Below are positions 1-4,924 of a stretch of DNA of 6,027 bases, piece after piece; position 1 is the first letter of the stretch, and each line of letters starts with the position of its first letter. This DNA is from an uncultured Sphingorhabdus sp. (GTDB taxonomy: Bacteria; Pseudomonadota; Alphaproteobacteria; Sphingomonadales; Sphingomonadaceae). The notes under the pieces are model-generated. The model did not search any database and was not told the origin of the DNA. It was given only the letters and a program-made list of their open reading frames with translations. Made by a program: the position numbers and the translations under genes. The stretch covers positions 1 through 6,027 of the forward strand of contig CALMYW010000080.1 in the NCBI GenBank assembly GCA_937873665.1, written 5' to 3'.

Positions 1-477
1 GAAGATGTTCGCGCAAAAGACCTTCAACGCCGGCTCGACCGCCTGGAAATCGGCCTCCGCCGCAGACACGATACCGGTGAGGCTGTTGTTTTCGAACGCA
101 ACGGGTCCGCCACTGACCGGCGCGTCCACATAACCGATATGGTGCGCCGAAAGATCGGCAGCGAGCTCGCGCGCGGCCGACGGGCCGATTGTCGAGGTTT
201 CGACGAACTGCCTTACCGCCCGCCCTCCGGCCAGCCCCATGTCGCCCAGAACCACCGCGCGGCTGATATCCGGCGACGGCAAGGACGCGATGACGATGGC
301 GCAGGCGTCGCCGACCGCGCGCGGCGACGTGGCGGGTTGCGCGCCGAGCGCCACGAGCTTCGCCACCCGGTCGGAATCCTTGTCGTGCACGACGCAGTCC
401 AACCCGACATCGAGGAACCGCCGGACCATGGGCGCGCCCATGTTGCCCAGCCCAATGACACCGACCGGTGCGCTCAT
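1..477 (-). CDS. 3-hydroxyisobutyrate dehydrogenase-like NAD(P)-dependent oxidoreductase, N-terminal part (cut by window edge)
   Basis: Beta-hydroxyacid dehydrogenase family enzyme, expected to oxidise a 3-hydroxy acid to the semialdehyde or ketone with NAD(P)+ in the cytoplasm. The 159 codons seen are all open and in frame to base 1, so the gene continues beyond the window; family members are about 290-300 residues. Residues 5-17 hold the Rossmann loop (GLGNMG at 9-14), Asp32 after the second strand hints at NAD+ over NADP+, ETSTIGP lies at 93-99 and the family's substrate-binding signature DAPVSGG at 118-124. The catalytic Lys, normally near residue 170, lies outside the window. The ATG at 477 is preceded by GGGAG six bases upstream. 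It follows the CoA-transferase by 93 bp on the same strand, so it is probably co-transcribed, possibly with separate control. Family assignment is firm; the substrate is not (tartronate-semialdehyde reductase and related enzymes share these motifs). Confidence 0.9.
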   Translation of the reverse strand, partial: MSAPVGVIGLGNMGAPMVRRFLDVGLDCVVHDKDSDRVAKLVALGAQPATSPRAVGDACAIVIASLPSPDISRAVVLGDMGLAGGRAVRQFVETSTIGPSAARELAADLSAHHIGYVDAPVSGGPVAFENNSLTGIVSAAEADFQAVEPALKVFCANIF

Positions 478-510
478 TGCTTTCTCCCGCCGGTCGCGCC
501 GCGCGTCCGG

Positions 511-546
511 TCTCATCTGAGAGCGGCTTCAAGGCACGACTTGAAG
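511..546. promoter_or_regulatory. 20-bp perfect 7-6-7 palindrome plus a small adjacent palindrome between CoA-transferase and dehydrogenase genes
   Basis: Bases 527-546 read CTTCAAG-GCACGA-CTTGAAG, a perfect 7-bp inverted repeat with a 6-bp spacer; 511-522 is a second inverted repeat, TCTCA-TC-TGAGA. Both lie in the 93-bp gap before the dehydrogenase start. No T-run follows the larger repeat on either strand, so it does not look like an intrinsic terminator. It could be an operator for a dimeric regulator, or an RNA hairpin adjusting expression within the operon. Its 7-6-7 spacing matches the site at 3533-3552, but the sequence differs. No convincing promoter was seen next to it. Confidence 0.4.
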
Positions 547-570
547 ACACGATAAGCGGAGGGTCCGGAG

Positions 571-1818
571 CTATTGACGTGCGGCCAGAACGCCCCGCTC
601 CAGCAGGCCGGTCACATCGTCCGAGCCAAGGCCAAGCCAACTTTCAAGCACGTCGCCGCAATTGGCGCCGAGACCTGGCGGATAGGAGGCATGCACCTCG
701 CCCGTCTCCGGAAACTTGACTGGATTTCCGACGAGCGAAACCGTCTCGCCGCCGGGCATCGCATAATCGACAATCATCGCCCGCCCGCCGTCACGCGCAT
801 CGGCAAGCGCCTGCGGGACCGTCTTTATGGCGGCGCAAGGGACCTCGACGCTTTCGAGCGCATCGACCCACTCTGCCGCGGATCGCTGAAGGAAGATCGG
901 CTCGATGATCGCCCATAGCGCTTCCTTGTTTGCCAGACGCGCTTTGGAACTGTTGAACCGCCCGTCCTCGACCAGGTCGCCGCGGCCAAGCGCGCCGCAG
1001 AAATTGACCCACATCTTCTCGGTATTGGCCGTCACCACGAGTTCGGCGCCGGCGCCGCCGATGAAGCTGCGATAGGTGGGTAGGGAATCGTGACGGGCGC
1101 CCTGCGGCCCGGGCGTCGCACCGCCGATCAGGGCATAGGCGCTTTGATAGGACTGCATTGTGAGGAGCGAATCGAGCAACGCGACGCCAACGACCGCCCC
1201 AAGTCCCGTCCGTTCCCGATTGGCGAGTGCCGCATTGATCCCGATCACGGCATACATGCCGGCAATGACATCGCCGCCAGGTATTCCGAGCCGGACCGAG
1301 GGCCGACCCGGTTCGCCGGTCAGGCTCATCACGCCGGAAAGCGCCTGGGCGATCATGTCGTATGCCGGCTTGTCGCGCCAGCGCCCATTCTGCCCGAAAC
1401 CACTGATGGATGCCCAGATCAGACGCGGGTTTTCAATCCGAAGCTCATCGACATCCAGGCCGAGCCGGCGCGCGACGCCGGGCCGGTAATTCTCGACGAC
1501 GACGTCCGCCTCAAGGATCAGCTTGCGCACGAGATCCCTGCCCTCCGGCGACTTCAGATCGACCGCGACACTCTTTTTGCCCCGGTTGGTCGATAGATAA
1601 TATGCGCTGTCCTGGCCGACGAAATAGGGCGGAATGGAGCGGCTCAGGTCGCCCTCGACCGGCTCGACCTTCACGACCTCCGCGCCCAGATCGGCGAGTA
1701 TCTGAGTGCAGAACGGACCAGACAGGAAGCTGGTCAGATCGACGACGCGATAGCCGCTGAGCGGCGTTCCCTGACCGGAGCCGGCCGGCCGCGCCGCCTC
1801 ATCCTGCCCGGCCATCAT
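571..1818 (-). CDS. Family III CoA-transferase (CaiB/BaiF, formyl-CoA transferase-like)
   Basis: Transfers CoA between a CoA thioester and a free carboxylic acid through an aspartyl-CoA anhydride. With the start at 1818 the protein has 415 residues, normal for the family. Seen motifs: the opening LSGYRVVDLTSFLSGPF (20-36), LADLGAEVVKVE (41-52), NRGKKSVAVDLKSPEG (78-93), VENYRPGVARRLGL (108-121), the catalytic Asp154 in KPAYDMIAQA, TGEPGRPSVRLGIPGGD (167-183), and PGLGAN (381-386) near the C-terminus, the usual position of the PxLGEH element. The frame is open to an ATG at 1848, but ATG 1818 overlaps the thiolase stop as ATGA and has GAGG seven bases upstream, so translational coupling favours 1818 (ATG 1815 is also possible). 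No CoA ligase is visible, so this enzyme may activate the pathway acid using a downstream acyl-CoA as donor. Donor and acceptor cannot be told from sequence. Confidence 0.93.
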   Translation of the reverse strand: MMAGQDEAARPAGSGQGTPLSGYRVVDLTSFLSGPFCTQILADLGAEVVKVEPVEGDLSRSIPPYFVGQDSAYYLSTNRGKKSVAVDLKSPEGRDLVRKLILEADVVVENYRPGVARRLGLDVDELRIENPRLIWASISGFGQNGRWRDKPAYDMIAQALSGVMSLTGEPGRPSVRLGIPGGDVIAGMYAVIGINAALANRERTGLGAVVGVALLDSLLTMQSYQSAYALIGGATPGPQGARHDSLPTYRSFIGGAGAELVVTANTEKMWVNFCGALGRGDLVEDGRFNSSKARLANKEALWAIIEPIFLQRSAAEWVDALESVEVPCAAIKTVPQALADARDGGRAMIVDYAMPGGETVSLVGNPVKFPETGEVHASYPPGLGANCGDVLESWLGLGSDDVTGLLERGVLAARQ

Positions 1819-2960
1819 GCTGCGGCCTCGTAGACATGGATCGTGCAAACGCCGTGATCGAGGCCGGAAATGCCGCCTCCCGTGACATGGCTCAGCGCCA
1901 GACGGGCGCCGTCGACCTGGCGCCCGTCCAACTGGCCGGTCAGCTGCCAGAAGATTTCGACGGCCTGCGCGACGCCGCTCGCGCCGACTGGATGGCCCTT
2001 CGAAAGAAGTCCGCCGCTCGGATTGACCACGACGTTGCCGCCATAGGTGGTTCGCCCCTCACGGATCAGTCCGGCAGCATCGCCAGGCGAGCAGAGGCCG
2101 AGAGCCTCATAATAGACCAGTTCTGCAATCGCGAACGCATCATGCAATTCGATGACGTCGAGATCCTTCGCGTCGATCCCCGCCATTTCATAGGCATCGC
2201 GCGCGCAGTCATAGGTAATCTCAGGCCGCAGCATGTCCCGAAACCCGAACGCGACACTTCCCGAATGCAGGATCGACGCGCGAATGCGGACCGCCGGCCG
2301 CGCCAGCTTGCGGCGAACGCTGTCGGACACGACCAGGATAGCGGCGGCACCGTCGCTCGTCGGACAGCACATCAACAGCGTGAGCGGATCGCTGATCGGA
2401 CGGGACGCAAGGACCTGTTCGACGGTCACCTCAGCGCGATATTGGGCAAAAGCGTTCAAGGACCCGTGACGGCGCGCCTTGACGGACACGGCGGCCAGAT
2501 CGTCGAGCGAGGCATTCCTGTCGTACATGAAGCGCCGGGCCCGCATCGCATACAGCGCAGGCATGACCATGCCCTGCCGCACTTCAGTATCTTCTTCGAC
2601 CAGCGGGATTGGGCCGCCGCCGAATTGCGAGAGCTTCTCGACGCCAAGCACGAGCACGACGTCGTGGCGTCCTTCGCTGACGTCCTTCCAGGCAAGGTTC
2701 AACGCGGCCGCGCCGCCTGAGCAGGCATTCTCGACATTCACCACCGGAATGCCGCCCATGCCCAGATCCTTGACGACGCGCTGACCCACCAGATTGCCGC
2801 CAAGGCTGTGGCCGCAGACTACCGCCTGGACATCCTTTGTTGTCAGTCCGGCGGACTTGAGCGCTCCGAGCACGGCCGGGATGGCCAGTCCGGGATAACT
2901 CGAGGTGCGGTAACGGCCCATCGGGATCATTGCACCGCCGACGATGAAAGCGCCTGCCAT
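1815..2960 (-). CDS. SCP2-type thiolase-superfamily enzyme (acetyl-CoA acetyltransferase-like), DUF35 partner
   Basis: Thiolase-fold enzyme of 381 residues, close to the SCP2/lipid-transfer thiolase length, expected to form or break a C-C bond next to a CoA thioester. Seen: nucleophile Cys80 in VENACSGG, MCCPTSDGAAAILV (197-210), HDAF at 273-276 where classical thiolases have NEAF and SCP2 thiolases HDCF, NPSGGLLSKGHPVGASG (313-329) with catalytic His323, and a C-terminal TGGGISG instead of the classical CxG motif. Thus Cys80 and both histidines are kept, but neither usual second catalytic Cys is present. The frame is open to 3035; ATG 2960 is chosen because the family fold begins with AFIVGG right after it and it lies 2 bp past the DUF35 stop. 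Its stop overlaps the next start. Thiolase/DUF35 pairs occur in acyl-transfer and retro-aldol systems, so it may not be a simple thiolase. Family is sure, reaction uncertain. Confidence 0.92.
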   Translation of the reverse strand: MAGAFIVGGAMIPMGRYRTSSYPGLAIPAVLGALKSAGLTTKDVQAVVCGHSLGGNLVGQRVVKDLGMGGIPVVNVENACSGGAAALNLAWKDVSEGRHDVVLVLGVEKLSQFGGGPIPLVEEDTEVRQGMVMPALYAMRARRFMYDRNASLDDLAAVSVKARRHGSLNAFAQYRAEVTVEQVLASRPISDPLTLLMCCPTSDGAAAILVVSDSVRRKLARPAVRIRASILHSGSVAFGFRDMLRPEITYDCARDAYEMAGIDAKDLDVIELHDAFAIAELVYYEALGLCSPGDAAGLIREGRTTYGGNVVVNPSGGLLSKGHPVGASGVAQAVEIFWQLTGQLDGRQVDGARLALSHVTGGGISGLDHGVCTIHVYEAAA

Positions 2961-2962
2961 GT

Positions 2963-3397
2963 TCAAGCCCCATTGCCGACTGGAACGACGAACCAGGCCC
3001 CGCCTTCGGCGCGCAGTTCGACGGGCAGATCGCAAGTCAGGACCGAAGGATCGGATGCCCGGATTTCGGCGAGGACCCGGACCCCCTCGGGAAAATCAAC
3101 ATAACCGATCGTGTAGGGCACAGGCCGGGAGGTGGACACGTGCACCTGCGAAAATGAATAGAGCTTGCCCGACGGACCGAAAAGGAACTCGGCGACATCC
3201 CGTGCTCCGGTTTCAGGGCAGACATATCTCCTGGGAAAGGTCCGGATCCCGGAGGAGGCACTTTCCCCGCCGCGCAGCAAAGTCTTGCCGTCTCTGACAG
3301 CAAACGCCGGTTCGGCCGCATCGGCCAAATCCGGAAGCGGGATCAGGGTTTCATCATGTCCCTCGCCAGCCCTCGGCGTGGTTCCAACCTCGCTCAT
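2963..3397 (-). CDS. DUF35 OB-fold protein with degenerate zinc ribbon (thiolase partner)
   Basis: A 144-residue protein of the DUF35 type: a rubredoxin-like zinc ribbon followed by an OB fold, known elsewhere to bind CoA or bridge active sites in thiolase-type complexes. The family pattern is visible as LLRGGESASSGIRTFPRRYVCP (positions 40-61), then TGARDVAEFLFGPSGKLYSFSQVHVS (63-88), PVPYTIGYVDFPEGVRVLAEI (92-112) and DLPVELR (123-129). Normal members carry about four zinc-binding cysteines; here the first knuckle reads GGESASSG and only Cys60 remains in the ribbon, so zinc is probably not held. The start at 3397 has a strong site, AGGGG, eight bases upstream. The frame stays open to 3778 with other ATGs at 3451 and 3496, so a longer N-terminus cannot be excluded. 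It is first in the leftward operon, 2 bp before the thiolase, and the two most likely form a complex. Confidence 0.88.
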   Translation of the reverse strand: MSEVGTTPRAGEGHDETLIPLPDLADAAEPAFAVRDGKTLLRGGESASSGIRTFPRRYVCPETGARDVAEFLFGPSGKLYSFSQVHVSTSRPVPYTIGYVDFPEGVRVLAEIRASDPSVLTCDLPVELRAEGGAWFVVPVGNGA

Positions 3398-3532
3398 ATA
3401 CTTTTCCCCTGCGCCAGCCAGCTGCTTTAGCCGGCCCATCAGGACAGCCATGCTCTCGACCAAGTCATCATTCCGGTGAGCGGAAACACATTCCATCGAC
3501 CAAACGGATATGGCACTCACTCGCTCATGGCA

Positions 3533-3552
3533 ACTCTTGATATAGCAAGAGT
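3533..3552. promoter_or_regulatory. Operator candidate, site 1 (perfect 20-bp palindrome)
   Basis: Reads ACTCTTG-ATATAG-CAAGAGT, perfect 7-bp arms around a 6-bp spacer, the size typical of a site for a dimeric HTH regulator such as the TetR or GntR type (inference). Its 12-bp core TTGATATAGCAA recurs exactly at 3818-3829. It overlaps the spacer and -10 of the leftward promoter candidate, a position suited to repression. It lies 135 bp upstream of the DUF35 start. Confidence 0.6.
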
Positions 3553-3564
3553 AAGACTTGTCAA
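3537..3564 (-). promoter_or_regulatory. Sigma70-like promoter candidate for the DUF35-thiolase-CoA-transferase operon
   Basis: On the minus strand a perfect -35 TTGACA (3564-3559) is followed after 16 bp by TATCAA (3542-3537), matching TATAAT at four of six bases. Transcription would start near 3530, giving a leader of about 130 bases before the DUF35 start. The -10 and half the spacer lie inside the palindrome at 3533-3552, so regulator binding would block RNA polymerase. Confidence 0.5.
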
Positions 3565-3812
3565 AGCCCGTCCCGATCCAGCCGTGCTGGCCTGTCCGGT
3601 GTTGCGAAAATGGGGGCAGGACCGCAGTGCCCCTCCCAAATGCCCTAAGAGTAATCGGCGGCCTGCGCCTGTTACCTTGGCGCCCGCAGGCGATGGGAAT
3701 GAGCAGGCTCGGCATGGCGGCGACAACCCGCGCTCTGTCGCATTCACTGGTGACGATACCCATGATTGATCGAGCCACGCGAGACGACGAAGCAATCGCA
3801 ACGCGGTCGAGT

Positions 3813-3818
3813 TATAAT
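3813..3818 (+). promoter_or_regulatory. -10 candidate (TATAAT) upstream of the SDR gene
   Basis: A perfect TATAAT overlaps the left arm of the second operator-like site and lies in the only AT-rich stretch ahead of the SDR gene. There is no recognisable -35 hexamer 16-18 bp upstream and no extended -10 TGn, so it would be weak or need an activator. Transcription from it would start near 3825, about 165 bases before the SDR start. Confidence 0.3.
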
Positions 3819-3833
3819 TGATATAGCAAATAT
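3814..3833. promoter_or_regulatory. Operator candidate, site 2 (imperfect copy of site 1)
   Basis: Reads ATAATTG-ATATAG-CAAATAT; the arms are complementary at six of seven positions with the same 6-bp spacer as site 1. The central 12 bases TTGATATAGCAA match site 1 exactly while the outer arm bases differ but remain mostly symmetric, which is what a protein-binding site would show. It lies 155 bp upstream of the SDR start. A further TTG-N6-CAA (3833-3844) and an inverted core heptamer CTATATC (3845-3851) follow directly and may be a weaker secondary site. Confidence 0.5.
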
Positions 3834-3901
3834 TGTGTTGGCAACTATATCGAGGTGGGCGACCGTCCGCGTACTGAACGCCGGGCCTCCATTCGAGGAG
3901 C

Positions 3902-3939
3902 TCGGCGCGCTGCGCGGGTGCAGCGCAACACAGCGCCGA
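3902..3939 (+). other. Interrupted stem-loop in the probable SDR leader
   Basis: Inner stem GCGCTGC (3907-3913) pairs with GCAGCGC (3920-3926) around a 6-base loop; an outer stem TCGGC (3902-3906) pairs with GCCGA (3935-3939) across an eight-base bulge on the 3' side. This gives 12 base pairs in all. It ends 36 bases before the SDR ribosome binding site and has no T-run, so it is not a plain terminator. It could influence mRNA stability or translation, or be a chance product of high GC. Confidence 0.3.
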
Positions 3940-3988
3940 CACGAGCGACGGCGAAAGACGCGCAATGTATCGAGCAGGGGAAGCTGAA

Positions 3989-4777
3989 ATGGCCGGGCGG
4001 TTGGCTGGCAAGGTTGCGGTTGTTGGTGGCGCGGGTTCGATCGACCATGGCCTGAGCAATGGTGCGGCGACATCGATATTGTTTGCCCGCGAAGGCGCAA
4101 AGGTCGTTGCTGCCGATGCTGATCTTGATCGTGCAAGGGCGACGGCCAAACTGATCTGGGATGAGGGGAACGATTGCCTGCCGATCAAAGCCGACATGAC
4201 CATCGAGGAAGAAGTCGAGGCGATGACCGCTTCGGCAGTCGAGGCCTACGGGCGGATCGACATCCTCTTCAACAATGTCGGTCTTCAAGCGCTTGGCGGC
4301 CCGCTGGATGTCGACCTCGACCATTGGGACCGGGTGATGCGGATCAACGTGACCAGCATGCTGCTGGCCATCCGCGCCGTCTTGCCGAGGATGATCGCCG
4401 GCGGGGGCGGATCGATCATCAACAATTCGTCGATCGCAGGCATTCGCTCTGCTTATCCCTGCCTGCCCTACGCGACCTCGAAAGGGGCCGTGAATCAGCT
4501 GACACAGCATGTCGGCATTCTTCATGCCAAGGAGGGCATAAGATGCAACGCAGTCCTGCCCGGCCTGATCGATACGCCCAGGGTGAAGAAACGCCTTCAC
4601 GAAGTACATGGCCCGCAGATCGACCATCTGCTGGCTGAGCGTGCCGCTCAGGTTCCCAACGGCCGGCTCGGCGACGCCTGGGATGTGGCTTACGCTGTCC
4701 TGTATCTCGCATCGGACGAAGCCAAGTATGTGAATGCAACAACGCTGATCGTTGATGGCGGCATGTCGGCGAAGTGA
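3989..4777 (+). CDS. SDR family NAD(P)-dependent oxidoreductase
   Basis: Classical short-chain dehydrogenase/reductase of 262 residues, expected to interconvert a hydroxyl and a keto group using a nicotinamide cofactor. Seen: glycine-rich loop VGGAGSIDHGLSNG (12-25) in place of the usual TGxxxGIG, Asp43 after strand 2 (favours NAD+), NNVG at 95-98, Asn120 in RINVTS, catalytic Ser148, Tyr161 and Lys165 (YATSK), PGLIDTP (191-197), and a C-terminal NATTLIVDGGMS. The catalytic set is intact. The frame has an earlier ATG at 3965, but ATG 3989 is preceded by AGGGG at eight bases and the family sequence begins GRLAGKVAVV just after it. It is divergent from the CoA-ester operon and shares an operator-like sequence with it, so it probably acts on a hydroxy intermediate of the same pathway. 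The substrate is unknown. Confidence 0.92.
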   Translation: MAGRLAGKVAVVGGAGSIDHGLSNGAATSILFAREGAKVVAADADLDRARATAKLIWDEGNDCLPIKADMTIEEEVEAMTASAVEAYGRIDILFNNVGLQALGGPLDVDLDHWDRVMRINVTSMLLAIRAVLPRMIAGGGGSIINNSSIAGIRSAYPCLPYATSKGAVNQLTQHVGILHAKEGIRCNAVLPGLIDTPRVKKRLHEVHGPQIDHLLAERAAQVPNGRLGDAWDVAYAVLYLASDEAKYVNATTLIVDGGMSAK

Positions 4778-4845
4778 GGCAATCCCGCTTTCCTTTTCAT
4801 CAGGCCGGTAGCGATAGCATGATGGCAGCCTGGTCGGTCCTCGCC

Positions 4846-4861
4846 GGAAGCCACGGCTTCC
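4846..4861. promoter_or_regulatory. 16-bp palindrome between SDR and MFS genes
   Basis: GGAAGCC-AC-GGCTTCC, perfect 7-bp arms with a 2-bp spacer. It lies between the SDR stop and the likely start of the exporter gene. The spacer is too short for the full stem to form in RNA and no T-run follows, so a protein-binding site is more likely than a terminator. No clear promoter was found in 4778-4924, so the exporter may be read through from the SDR. Confidence 0.3.
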
Positions 4862-4924
4862 ACGATGCGATGCGACCCGCGTCAAGCCTGTGTGTACAGC
4901 GTCTCCCATGACGTCCGTCGGCTG

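Larger units (their letters stand above)
3398..3988. other. 591-bp divergent intergenic region with promoters and paired operator-like sites
   Basis: The gap between the leftward DUF35 operon and the rightward SDR gene. Reading frames through it on both strands show no recognisable domains, and the longer ones are antisense continuations of neighbouring genes. It holds two copies of TTGATATAGCAA (3537-3548 and 3818-3829), a leftward promoter candidate, a rightward -10 candidate and a hairpin at 3902-3939, listed separately. Bases 3810-3850 are clearly AT-richer than their surroundings, as expected for a promoter. From 3565 to about 3800 I see only a weak 7-bp inverted repeat (3661-3667 with 3685-3691, 17-base loop). 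Both genes would have leaders of more than 100 bases. Confidence 0.7.

Noticed and set aside
1836..2720. Long plus-strand open frame of 294 codons opposite the thiolase
   Set aside because: It is antisense to a clearly conserved thiolase, has no recognisable domain, and is rich in Arg, Asp and Ala as expected of GC-rich shadow frames.
3661..3691. Inverted repeat GCCTGCG/CGCAGGC considered as a terminator or operator
   Set aside because: The loop is 17 bases, there is no T-run, no gene ends nearby, and such GC-rich 7-bp repeats are common by chance here.
3517..4203. Minus-strand open frame that could be a regulator gene in the divergent gap
   Set aside because: No helix-turn-helix or other domain is visible, and nearly a third of it is antisense to the SDR. 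The expected regulator is not in this window.
4778..4835. Possible terminator after the SDR (CAGGC at 4801 with GCCTG at 4828)
   Set aside because: A 5-bp stem with a 22-base loop and no following T-run is too weak to call.
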